Assembly: GCA_914767715.1 (NCBI GenBank)
Contig: OU612070.1
Coordinates: forward strand, 20,014,025-20,078,024
Source of the DNA: Membranipora membranacea
Taxonomy: Eukaryota; Bryozoa; Gymnolaemata; Cheilostomatida; Membraniporidae
Direction of reading: 5' to 3'
DNA: 64,000 nt
Shown one piece after another: positions 13,829-63,226 of the stretch (positions are counted from its first letter, which is position 1; each line of letters begins with the position of its first letter). The notes beneath the pieces were generated by a model. It was given only the letters and a program-made list of their open reading frames with translations, was not told the origin of the DNA and searched no databases. A program made the translations under genes and the position numbers.

Positions 13829-13978
13829 AAGTTTGATCCTGTTTGCCTGCATTCGAGTTGCTCCCCATCCACTGATAAGCCGCAGGCAAAAAGGCGTTAA
13901 TTCTTGGTCCATATTTGCCTGCGGCTTAGTATTGAAGGGAGAGCAACTCCGAGTGCAGGCGCAGTGGATTAAACTTGG
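13829..13978. repeat. Foldback (MITE-like) element next to the GPCR stop codon
   Basis: A long imperfect inverted repeat. The left arm reads TTTGCCTGCATTCGAGTTGCTC and then TAAGCCGCAGGCAAA. The right arm reads TTTGCCTGCGGCTTA and then GAGCAACTCCGAGTGCAGGC. The element ends ten bases past the receptor stop on the transcript side, so it probably lies in the receptor 3' UTR. A half copy occurs at 20937-20995. Confidence 0.75.
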
Positions 13979-13987
13979 TCTAGATAT

Positions 13988-16900
13988 TCATATACTAGAA
14001 AAAGTCGACAGGCTTTTTACTACAGACCTGTATTGTTTGTTGAAAAGACAGTAAAAGAAGACGTTTGCTGATTGGTTAATTAGTAGCATCACAGTAGATA
14101 CTAAAGAGAATATCTGATACATCGGATCAAGCTCATTCTTTTCTCTGCCCTCTCCGCTGAAATCTCGCATCAGAATATAGACTATTCTACAAAATGAATA
14201 TCTGGATAAATCACGGAACTCTTCTATACTGCAATAAACAATATCCTTATTTTTCACACAAATTCTTTTTTGGGCAGATTAATTCCCATGAGTGAAATCT
14301 AAGGAGTTGAAAAAATCTATATTTTTTAGTAATGAAATTAGAGAATAATAACATAAATTTCTGTGAACAGATCAAAGTTAGTGTGGAGGGAGGTGACAAA
14401 GACAATAATCCCTTAGAGAAAGCCATGTTTTACAGTGGATGATAATTCTGTGTATTTAGATTAAAAATCTAGCTAAAACCAGGCCTCCTGATCAAGGGAG
14501 ATAACCCAGCTTTAAACAATCTGAGGGAAGTTGAGAAGGGAGAGTGTAAGGGGGAGGAACCCTGGTCCAAGGGCTGTTGGTGAATTTGAATGTGACAATT
14601 CAACTTACTGAGGCAGATTACATACAATAAATAGTATGACCACAGATATAAGCATGTATCCAATATGACGCTGCTCTTTTTCCTTTGTTGTCGAGTATCC
14701 GCTTGCGATCATTTCTGATATTTTATAGCGGGACTTGTAGAGATTTCTGATGATACATGATACTAATATACTGTTTATTGTGAATGGCAATCCAACCTCT
14801 AGTATCTAAAACAAAAATAAGACGGGACATTGTGAGGTAGGTTATAGGTAGGTTATAGTCTGAGCCCCCAAGACTCTTGCCCCCTACCTGACAGCTCCCC
14901 AGCTGGGGTAGGATATAAACATGATTTTTTTTTACATAATTGTTTTAATCAATGTTGTGGTAATTGTAATTCCATTATAGTGATTGCTGTTGTTGTACAC
15001 ATCTCCCTCGACCCATCCCCCCCATCAGTTATAATTTTCACACCCAAGAACTGAATTAGGTAGTTTGACAGACATAATAAATGGGTGTCCGAATAAAACA
15101 GACTTCTCTTTTTTACGCTATTTCTTTGCAGAGATATCAGTTTCTCAAGTTGTGCCTAAATATGCACCTTGACAGTTGATACAATTGGAGGAAGAATTAG
15201 TTTTCTAGTTATTCCAATATGTACCTTTCTACCAAAGCCTCATTAACAAATGATTGAAACCTCTTATATCTAAACGATCATGGGGGGAGATAACTCCCAC
15301 CCATTCAATCTCAGTCGTTTTTAATTTGCAGAGATCTGAGTCATGTAAAGTGACATTATCAGTATGAATGGCAGACGTCAATCATGGTAAAGAATAGGTA
15401 TTGCTTTCTACAGATCAATCCATAAATGTAAAAACGCCAATCAGGATCAGCAAGGTAGCTCGGTGGTCTAACAAGCTAATAACTATCTCCCTTCTCTAGG
15501 TAATTACCTGATAGATGATGTTATAGGATGACATTTTGTCGTATAGTTTAGACTCCTGCACACGCAGATTACTATCGAAGGTTATAGTCAGGTAATCTGG
15601 TAGATTAACTATGAATGCTGATGTAAACACCAAGACGATTGTCAGCCGTACCCTATGTAGAGTGCACCTACAAAAAGCAAACAAAATACGAGAAAAGTGT
15701 AAAGTATCCAAGGAAAGACAGGTAGTAGTTTGAGCCCTCCAGACTCTTGCCCGCGTCCAATGGCTTCAAAGCCTAAGAAGACAGCTGACAATTTTTGAAA
15801 TCATTACCATCATTAATTTATGAAACAACCCACCTTAGCATAATAAAAATTTGGTGGTAGGTAGCTAAAATTGCCAACCTAAATGCTAGCTGATATAATC
15901 GTTTATTAGCCTACATGCATCACTAGCTGGACTGGACCTACACATGGGAATGTCCTACAGTTTGGATGATCAGGGTGACGTTGGCAGTCATTGGGACAGA
16001 TTTTGTCAGCACGAAAACCCTTGCTATACTAGTGAGTGCATAAATGAATACGGCCTAGGGTGCTTGGGACTAGAACAGACTATCAAGTTAACAATCCCCC
16101 CCTCCTCGCCTATAGGGAGTTGAACCCCTTACACCCACTGCACCAATCACCTGTCACTAAGCAACAACTCAGAAAAGCTGTGAGTACACTAAGCAATTGC
16201 TGACTGTAACCAGACTGGAGCCGATATATTACCATGTGTTGGGTGCTGATGTATATTTGAAGGGAATTAAGATCATTAAAGTAAATCGACGGTGTTATCC
16301 CAGCAAGATTGAGTAATAAAATCACAGCTTGGCCATAATATTCAGGTTGATTAGCCTCCTCGTAAGGCAGTACATTTTATAAGTTTACTTACACAGGGTT
16401 CAATGTTCTCTCAGGGCAGTGAGGACATTACCGCATCAAGTTATTAACTCCTAAATTTGTATGATTAGCAAAGTGTGATTATTCCCACCTGTAAGTGCTA
16501 TAATGATGGTGCATCACAATTAGTGTTCGTTTAACGGTTGCTTCTTGTCTGCGGATTTTCTGAGATGCTTGATTAGACAGGGTATTCAATTCACGGAGAA
16601 GGTAATATCATCCTATCGCTTTTAAAGTTCCCACGGACAAAATATAATCGACGTTTTCTTATTGGCCAAATTGAACTGAAACTAAAATGATTTGTGCACA
16701 GTATTCTCAGTCTGTTGACACGTAAATTTGTCCCTGCAGCAAAGGACTTGGATCATTGTGTGCAGTCTGCAGCCATACAACCAATGACCAACCAATTTTA
16801 AGTCCCTTGACAAGGCAGTGGTTAATTTGATATCCCTAGAAATACGCAAGAAATACTACAGTCAACAACAACTCTCCTGTTCTACTATCGTAAGGTGTTG

Positions 16901-18223
16901 TCATACAACTTGGGAGTTGTCCTACAACATGGGAGCTGTCATACTTCTAATTGTATCCTTACCATTGAGAGACTTTCATCGGGAATGACACAGCGAGAAA
17001 CCTGAATATGGTTAGAGACACGATACACCAAGTAGAAGATAGTATGAATGTATTCGCTGGGAAATACCAAAGATACATCAATACATATATAAATCCTGGA
17101 TTCTTCTCTCCAGCCACATCCTAAAAAACACCAATTTAATATTTAGCAACTGTTTCTCCGTTGTTTTTCTATTGTATGTTTGTATTTTCCATTATTTTGT
17201 GCAGTTAGAAGGAATCCGCCCGGTGGGATAACGAGAGGTGGTAAAATGGCTTGGTAGGAAAATGACATTGGGAAAATGCCCTGATACCGTTAGAAGTACA
17301 TGCATCATGGTGAAGTGGCAAAGCTTTATCCATATTTCTTCAATTCCTGAAGGCACAGAATTGATCGTAAGGTAAGATCAAAGTGATACATAGGTTGATG
17401 ATCACATGTCCACCTGTCCACATATGACTTCTACACCAGGATTCAGTGTCGCTTATTTCTTGAAATCCCAACCTCCAACTTTCTGCTGAGTGTCAGGCAA
17501 AACCTGCTCACATTGTACATTGTAAGGTCAAGATAAACCCGATATTTTTGATGATAGTGATGAGGTTAGTTATTTGTACGTGCAAGTCTTGAAAATTACT
17601 AAGTAACGATGGCATAACAGGTAAAAACGACTTTTATTTGTGCTTCTATCTGTACTGTTGTCAATGCATCACCTGTTACTGCTTTTAACTGTAGACTAGG
17701 TTGATATATACACATGAAATCGGATAGCGTAGGAGACTAAAACATACTGCTTATAATTTTGGAAACAAATACCGTTTTTTGAGGTGTTCATCATAAAGCT
17801 ACCATGTCAGCAGTCACCTACCTGATAAAGAATTGGCGGCCATCTACAGAACATCGTCACATAATAAGTAGCCAGGAAAATCAGAGCTAGCAGGTCTCCT
17901 ATACCTATCGCGAGTAATAAGTGATATATCGGTGAGTTAGATATCCTCCGTATCATCTTCACTAATACGATGATATTAAGTGCATTACAGATGATACCTA
18001 TCAATGAGATAGCTGCCGATATGTTTCCAAATATGGATACTACTGTTCTGTCGACTTTGCATGGTTGGCCCTCTCGGATTGTTCCTATTAAGGTTGGTGT
18101 TGAGCAGTTATTCCAGCCCTGCACATTGTCTGTAGCATTCCAGAGGTGCTGTGGTGCGCTGTCATTGGTCACTTCATACAGGCTGTAGACTGGAGGCAAG
18201 AGATCGTAGGAGCCGCTATCCAT
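13988..18223 (-). CDS. Rhodopsin-class peptide GPCR, FMRFamide-receptor-like
   Basis: Seven-helix G-protein-coupled receptor of 385 residues, probably for a neuropeptide. Exons: 18223-17822, 17120-16963, 15667-15508, 14805-14609 and 14228-13988, with phases 0,2,0,2. The N-terminus carries Asn-X-Ser/Thr sites (NDS, NAT, NCS). Helix 1 includes CNALNIIVLVK. Helix 2 includes LLLAIGIGDLLAL with the conserved Asp. The end of helix 3 reads FRFLAV in place of the usual E/DRY. Helix 4 follows CTLHRVRLTIVL. Helices 5 and 6 are on one exon, with FIVCNLP matching the FxxC-x-x-P core. Helix 7 reads LLINQSANVFFYCLFNKQYR, the N-x-S-x-N-x-x-x-Y form typical of FMRFamide-type receptors rather than NPxxY. The C-tail is short, ending SLSTFSSI. 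The start is the first ATG of the exon that gives a glycosylated extracellular N-terminus. The ligand is unknown. Confidence 0.9.
14856..14912. repeat. GC-rich palindromic dispersed repeat, copy 3
   Basis: TAGTCTGAGCCCCCAAGACT followed by CTTGCCCCC and a local CAGCTCCCCAGCTGGGG foldback. It lies in the GPCR intron before the helix 5/6 exon. Confidence 0.8.
15726..15758. repeat. GC-rich palindromic dispersed repeat, copy 4
   Basis: TAGTTTGAGCCCTCCAGACT followed by CTTGCCCGCG. It lies in a GPCR intron, 59 bp from the helix 4 exon. Confidence 0.75.
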
Positions 18224-20815
18224 CTTTGTTTTGTATCTCTCACGGCAGCATGTACTTACGAGTGAGACACCGATTTGCTTCTGATTTCCCTTTTATCTCT
18301 AACATAAAATATAGAGCAAAGTGGTTAGGTTGATTGATGTTGGTGTACTGCTCCTTTGCTCCTTTGTGAACATCAAGTTCTAAGTCTATGTCTCCAGCTG
18401 GGATCAAAATACCAGAGGCTTACAACACTTCAGGAACCTGAATGAAGAAAGAGCATTTTAACTCTGGTTGTATAAGCGTAAAGCAAGATAACACCATATT
18501 TAAATAAGTCTTTATATTATGGCAGAATTTTTGCTGTGAGCTGGGCACACATGGTATATCATAATGAGCAAAATTGTACAAACTTGTATAAATATGAATC
18601 TTGTCGTAAAAATCCAAAAACATAACCTTCGTTAATTACAATCAAGCACGCAAATTGAATTTCAGCTGATCAGCAGGTCTTATCACAGGTAATTGGATGC
18701 GTTTTAGATAGCAAAACTAATAGTGTTCTTAATGACTATCAAATGCTAAAGCATAATACAGTCAGGCCTCAAATACATGTTATGCGTTGTCAAAGCATAG
18801 AAGAAATGAAGAAATTTTTACTGTTAAAAAGTATTAATACTGACTGACATGATTGATTTTTAAACATATCATCCATGTCCCTCTGGCTTCTCGATAACAT
18901 TCTTTTATTAATAATTGATCAATATGAGAAAGTATATTCAGTATCAGTGATTTGTATGAACCACAATCAGGGAATCGGTAATCAGCAGTTACATTATGTC
19001 ATCACGCAACATCGCTCCACTCACCTTCTCGATCAGCAGGACGAAAGAAGTACAGAGGAGATTAATCCAGTGTTATCATATCCTTGATTTTCCACATACT
19101 AGCAGTCACAATAATTCAATGAAACAAGTCCTCAGACTTACTCGGTGAATCAGAAGTTTTTGTATGACTCCCTAAACAGCCTATTTACATGTATATGTCA
19201 GCAGTTATTAGTACGGTTTTATGAAAGGCTTTTACATATCGGTCAAACAGACTTATAGAATTATATAGAATTATTAGTATTGTTTGAGAGTGAGTGACCT
19301 TGGGCAAGATGTGTTTTATGGGAGTTATGAGTTGTTGGCAGGCATTTAAACGCCATGTATACATGCCAGGAGTTGGAGTTATAGGTATCAGTCCCCATAA
19401 GCTATGTCTGATGTTGGCTCTTCTGATCAGGATAATATTGAATGATCAGCTTGGTACACCATACATGCTGTCAGACATAGTTAAGTCAATGGCCTAGGAT
19501 AACTGTGAATCCTAGCCTTTGAACACCAAATGTTGTTATGGGCTTTGTACAGTATCACTGAGTTTCTATGTTACTCAGTGCGAGCCCAAATTGATGAAAC
19601 CCTGATATCGTGTTACATTAGGCATGTGAATAACCCAAAAAACTACCAAGAATACGTGAAACAATAAATAAAAACGAAACATTTTAGCAAATAAGAAATA
19701 AGTGTTATGTAAAATATAGGAAAACCTCTCCCACTTTTGTGTGCTCAATATATTAGTTTGCACAATCACTATGTTTAGTTATTTTAACACACCTTCGTTA
19801 TTCAGTTCTTATTATTACTGTATATCATTACGAAGATGAAAAACTGACAAGGTCTACTTGGGTCAAAAGCCTTTGACTGAGTCCATGAGATGTAATACAG
19901 TTTACTTGAAGCTTGACAGCTTAGCCCTCCAATCATCGAAAGACATAAGCCATGGATTGGCTCATCCACAACCACAGCACCAGCTGGTGAATTTGGGATT
20001 GGTTTAAACAAGTACTACAAATAGCATAGGTGAAAAAGAATTGACACAGTAAAAATGCACACAAGCGCCTAACTGATTATTACCATAGAATTGGTCATTT
20101 TAAAGTTGGTCAGAATACTTACAAGCGTAGTCACCACATGCTTTTTGAATGATTATCACTCACTGTATTAGAATCAGGCCAGCATATGATATTGGTTGAA
20201 CACCATGTTTGAGCAGGGAGGGTCCCTGGTTTGAGCAAGGAGTTAAACTTCTTGGTTTGAGACCAGGTTTACTTATGAAAAGTTGTTAGTTGTCTCCTTT
20301 CCAGTCATAAAAGGACAACTTCTTCTGAGTAACCTCGGAAGATTATGGGACTTCTGAATGATGCAGAATGTATTGAAAGAGACAGGGTGATAGACAATCA
20401 AGAGTTATTAAATGAAGTTGTATTGTCTCAGAGGCATCATTCCTTATTATTACCTTTTGAAATTAAAACAAATCCTTGTGATGTATCTATTTTCAGATAC
20501 AAATTCCTGTGTAATCTCATCTGTATGGAGACTCTACAGAAAGAAGATTTCTTCGCATGAGCCCAAAATAGGCTGTATAAGCTATTTTGATGCTCTTGTT
20601 TTTGCCAACCAATTGTAGCTTCTACTGACTCAAAACATGCAGACCTGTTCATGGCATCAAAGAAAGGCATCCAGACAACTAATGATATACAACAAGTTCA
20701 ATAGAACAGCCCTCCTTGATAATAATATTTTTAACAAATTCACAGATTGTTTTACTATTTATTTTGGTTGTGCATTGTCTCATATGTCCGAGTGACAGTA
20801 AATTATTTGCTTATT

Positions 20816-20885
20816 CTGCTTCAGCTGGAGTTGGAGCAATTCACTAAAAACTTTTAGTGAATTGCTCCAAATTCAGCTGAAGCAG
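20816..20885. repeat. Long hairpin element
   Basis: Nearly perfect inverted repeat of about 33 bp per arm. The left arm starts CTGCTTCAGCTGGAGTTGGA and contains GCAATTCACTAAAA. The right arm starts TTTTAGTGAATTGC and ends TTCAGCTGAAGCAG. It looks like a small foldback transposable element upstream of the HMG gene. Confidence 0.85.
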
Positions 20886-20936
20886 CTTGACTATTAATTT
20901 GTTCGTGTCTTTCTATTTGAATAAAAAACGGACACC

Positions 20937-20995
20937 CTGCTGCTTATCAGTTGAAGGGGAGCAACTCCGAATGCTGGCAAACTGGATCAAACTTG
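20937..20995. repeat. Half copy of the 13829-13978 foldback element
   Basis: Contains GGGAGCAACTCCGAATGC, GGCAAACTGGATCAAACTTG and a CTGCTTATCAG word, matching the right arm of the element beside the GPCR stop. The partner arm is not evident. Confidence 0.65.
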
Positions 20996-21154
20996 ATTTA
21001 AATGAAGCCAAACTAAATTACTGACATTTTTTGATGTGACTGTTTCCATAACGCATAAACTCAAGCCATCATTATCAAATGTGCACTTGGTTGGTCAAGT
21101 TGGTATTCTCTCCAATTTGTTTTCTGAAGCGGCTGTCTTTACTCAACTTCAACT

Positions 21155-23559
21155 ATGGCAAGACAGAAACGAGATTCAGAAAAACCAAAGAGGTTTGTAC
21201 CGATAACATAAATTTTAGAACTGCCTGGGTTTCAGGGAAACTCCTGCATGTCTTCAGGATAGTTTGGATAGAAGCACTACTAGGAACTTTGCTCCTTCCA
21301 AACTTCAACAATTTCTGCACGTTTTTATTAATTAGATAGATCACACCACAATGGTGGAAAGTTAAGATAAGCTAAGACACTGCAGAATATAATTGGTAGA
21401 CATTGTACTTGAAGCATATTGTGTATGCTTGTAGATACATGTCAGCGTTTCTAGTATTTATGGGGGAATTCCGGCAGCAGAATTCAAAAAAAGGCTATGC
21501 ACTCACTGAGATGACTAAGAGAGGCGGAGCTGTCTGGAGAAAACTTACCACAAAAGATAGACACCCATATGTGCACACTTCTCTAAAACTAAAGAAGAAA
21601 TATGACGTGGCGATGAAAAAATATAAGGTACTGATAATTCAATATTAATATCAATAGGCAAAAGCCAACCTGTTCCACTGTAATAAAATTGATTATTAAT
21701 AATCAGTGTAAAATCCCATACACAGTTGAGAGCTACTGCATATGGGATTTTACACTGATTATTAATAATCAATTCCATTACAGTGGAACGCTTTTGCCTA
21801 ATAGAACTGTTTATTTTTAAAACGGAAAAAAATCTTTCTCACTCACTACGTTGTGAATGGATGCTCACGTATGGCATGGGGAGAAAGTCAACCTGGCAAT
21901 ACATCTAGGACAGCTGCACTCACCTTCCATTTGACATTATCTGGTGAAGCCAATTGTATATGATTTTCATTTTAAGGATATTAGAAAGTCTCTACCTAAA
22001 GAAGAAAAGTCAGAACAAGAAACAGAAAAGACAAACGTAAAAGATCCTAACAGGCCTAAGAAGCCATTGTCCTCGTACATGCTATTTATGCAGGACTACA
22101 GGAAGCAGAATTCTAAAAAAGGGTGGGAAGTGACAGAAATGGTATCTAGAGGTGAGATAACATTCTCTATACACTGGCCCACTGATGGCGTGATATAACA
22201 TTGCACATATTATATCTCTGATCGATAGATAGTGAACTAATTCACTAAGCATGAGTACCATCACTAGGAATTTGGTGTGACGACCCGAGTACAATTTTGC
22301 TAATTAGAGGCGGGAACATGTTAGGTACTCTTTCTAAATTGACTCAAACAATCAGAGATACACATTATAATAGTGTGGTCTCGATATCAGTGTGGTACTC
22401 TGGTGGTTTGAAAGAGGATGATGTCAACCCAGTCACAGCCCTCCTTGGTTTGACAGACCAGCTGGAATTATGCTTGTAGCAGTTAGATTGTTATCAGCCA
22501 CCTTTCAAGACAGAAATGACAGATGTACCTTTTTTTTGTATCATTGGAATGCTCTTAGTACTGTCAGTAGCATCATAGGGGCCTAGTGTGCCCAATAACT
22601 GCCAAAAATAATTTAAATTTTGATTTGCAAAAATTTATTGGGTTCTGTTGGGGTCTTCCCCAGGTTTATCTCCCCTGTAGAATCAGAAGGGAAAGAGTGG
22701 AGGAGAAAAGGGAATTAGACATGCGCAACAAAAAAATAGATCTTTTATACATAAATAATACTACTTCACTTGAGATTGGATATCATTTCCTAGCTTACTG
22801 ACTCCACTGCAGACTTGGAGCCTGTGGTTGAGGGATCACTTCAAAATCAAAATTGAATTTTTTTTTTAAATTCTTAAAAATTCACAGAATTTGTCTGCAT
22901 CTTGAGAACCTAAGAGCTTGTATTTCTTTTTAGTGAGTTCTTGAAAATTTCTGCTTAAAGAGAATGCTTACTCAGAGGGCACATTGATGATAAACATTTA
23001 TAGATGGTAACTGACTTTTTGGATGAGTAAGATGGCTTTATTGTTGATCATTATTCACTCATAGTTTGACCTCTCTTCCAGGCGCACAAGTTTGGCAAAC
23101 ACTTTCTAAAAACCAAATTGCTCCATATCAAGACAAAGCAAATAAATTAAGCTCTGCTTATCATAAAAGGCTGGAAAAGTACAAGGTGGGTAGAGTATTT
23201 TACGTGTTTTTTTTTTGACTAATCAAGGAGTTAAAGACTTGGACTAACACATCAACTCAGCTTGTATGAAAAATTCCACAACGCTACGATATGTGTGGCA
23301 GACTGCTCAATAATAAGTGATTGTTTACAGAAAAATTGGTTTCTTATGATGAGTCTGCTGGTATCGTTGATGACTCTTCTTGATTCGCTTGTAGCAAAAA
23401 CAAAAAAAATCTCAGAAAGCTGCAAAAAAGATACCAGATACCAAAACAAAAACCCCTGACAGGGCCTCCAAAACAATTCGGAGGAATTCACCAAAAAGTG
23501 CCAGTGTCAGGGCTAAGAGCAAGAGTGCAGGGAAGAGAGATAGCAGCAGGAGGAGATAA
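21155..23559 (+). CDS. Two-HMG-box chromatin protein with a basic C-terminal tail
   Basis: 224-residue DNA-binding protein, expected to bend DNA in chromatin. Exons: 21155-21192, 21435-21627, 21977-22151, 23082-23185 and 23395-23559, with phases 2,0,1,0. Box 1 (about residues 10-77) contains YMSAFLVFMGEFRQQNSKKG and RGGAVWRKLT. A Lys/Glu-rich linker follows. Box 2 (about 100-170) contains DPNRPKKPLSSYMLFMQDYR and RGAQVWQTLSKNQIAPYQDK. The last exon encodes an all-basic tail rich in Lys, Arg and Ser that ends in DSSRRR. Classical HMGB proteins end in an acidic tail, so this tail is unlike HMGB1/2 and closer in character to sperm-type or linker-histone-like tails. The N-terminus MARQKRDSEKPK does not look like a mitochondrial presequence, which argues against TFAM. 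Box 2 is interrupted by an intron that box 1 lacks. Confidence 0.9.
21655..21800. repeat. Foldback MITE-like element in an HMG-gene intron
   Basis: Inverted repeat with arms of about 60-70 bp. The left arm runs TAGGCAAAAGCCAACC, TTCCACTGTAAT and GATTATTAATAATCAGTGTA. The right arm repeats these in reverse complement, ending CAGTGGAACGCTTTTGCCTA. It starts 28 bp after the exon 2 donor of the HMG gene. Confidence 0.88.
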
Positions 23560-25258
23560 GTCGGAGTAAGGTTACGTAATTGGTGTGAAAATATTTGAAC
23601 TTATTTATTTGAACTTTATTTCCTTCACTTTGTTTTGTTATTCACTCCGTCCTTCACTTCCTTTGTTTCTTTCTTCCTCTCTCAGTCTCCCAGCTGAAGA
23701 AGTTCAGCTAAGAAACTGCCAAAAGGCCGAATTGGCAGATTTTTGGCTGAGCTTTTGAATTTTGTTTATCGCCTAATTTCTAATATCTACCTGTAATAGG
23801 CTGACTGATTCAAGGAATAAGACTGACTAGCTCTAACTGGTTAATCGAGTGACCTCAGATTGTGTATTAGGTTCAAATTTTTTGATACCAATTACATAGC
23901 CTTAAAGGAAATGTCAGATGATATTATTCTGATGACGCCATTTTAATTTTTATTTAAATTACAATTATATTTGCTGATCATGCTGCTTGCACTTAATTTT
24001 GAGACCAGCTATAAAACTTAACTAAATGGTAATACTAATTCAAAAATATATGTCAGGGAGTACTATGAGATTGCTGACATCTGCAGGTAAAATGAATACC
24101 TATCATTATTTTACTATTCATGACATATTTAACCCTCCATCTTTTCTCTTATCACATGTCTCAAACATTTTACAACAACAAAAGAAATGTTTGAAAAAAA
24201 TTACATCATCACTAATACTTTTTGTCATTTCTTTTTTTTGACTCCATACTTTGTTTTCTCGTTATCAGATGTTCGCTCCGATAAAAAGCCACATTAAAAT
24301 GAATATTACATTATTGATACACTTATTGCGCTGTCTTTCTCGGTGTCTTTGTCTTCATGCAGTGGAATTTCTCTCTTGCTGATTGTGAAACTGTTTGGTA
24401 CATACTGGCTCTCATAATCATGAATGATATAGGTTCAGAAAAAAACTGCTGTTCTATATATTATGTAAACAAAATATTGATGCCAATTTCTTGCTAACAT
24501 GATTATACTCCATCCTAAGCTGTTCTTTGACAGCAATAGTTTACCGTGAGTGAATTTGTCACATCTAGTAAAAGCTGTTGCGCCAAAAATGTGTCAGGTA
24601 AACATTTCAAGAATTTCTGTAAAAGGGCCATCCACTTATGACAAAATACCCATCAAGCAGTGCTAACAAGAGTGGCCATCCATTTCACCTTGTACTGCAC
24701 GTAAAACCCCCGAATCACCCGAAGCATACGGTCTGCACTCGGACAATCGCCGGATGCCAAGTAGACACACTATCTGGACACGAATTGGACAGAGGGGAGG
24801 ATGAGTTGCAAACATAAATGATTTGAACAGAATTGAACAACAGATACACATTTCATGTGAATGAGGAGGGCCAACTGCTAAGAATACGGAAGTCAGTAAG
24901 CTTTATTTGGTTTACAGAATATATCTTGAATTTTTGGCTTTTGAGATATGGCTAATATTGATGTGGATTGAGGAGTTGTGTTATTTGCTTGATTATTGAC
25001 TTCACAGCTTTGACGTGGGATCAGTCATGTGATAATACATACAATGCGTGATAAGTTGTCTATGTGTGAAGGTCAAAAGAAGGTTATGTTATTCCTGTGT
25101 GGAATAAAAATTTCCAGGGTTCACTTAGATAACTTTCAGTTACAAGAATGGTTATATCCAAGTTTTGCAATAAATGAAGCAGGTAAAACATACCTTATAG
25201 TTAGAATGACACACTTTTGAATTTTGCATCGGAGGAAATTTCATATAAGGAGCAGAAT
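23560..25258. other. Spacer between the HMG stop and the MSK start
   Basis: 1.7 kb holding the HMG 3' UTR and the kinase promoter and leader. Both genes run rightward. No additional exon, RNA gene or clear repeat was recognised. Confidence 0.6.

Positions 25259-63226
<37,968 letters not shown>

Larger units (their letters stand above)
7803..13987. other. Intergenic spacer between the Rh 5' end and the GPCR 3' end
   Basis: About 6.2 kb, with the Rh gene diverging to the left and the GPCR ending at its right edge. The open frames here are short, lack family resemblance and lack matching splice signals. Contents seen: a TAA microsatellite (8679-8703), an AT-rich dinucleotide tract (12331-12388), a perfect-arm hairpin (13378-13409) and a large inverted repeat abutting the GPCR stop (13829-13978). 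The Rh promoter should lie in its left part, because the first coding exon is preceded by an acceptor and so by at least one untranslated exon, which was not located. Confidence 0.6.
18224..21154. other. Intergenic spacer between the GPCR 5' end and the HMG gene
   Basis: About 2.9 kb between two divergently transcribed genes, so it should contain both promoters. No TATA-like or other decisive promoter motif could be assigned by eye. It holds a strong hairpin (20816-20885) and a half copy of the foldback element (20937-20995). No exon was supported. Confidence 0.6.
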
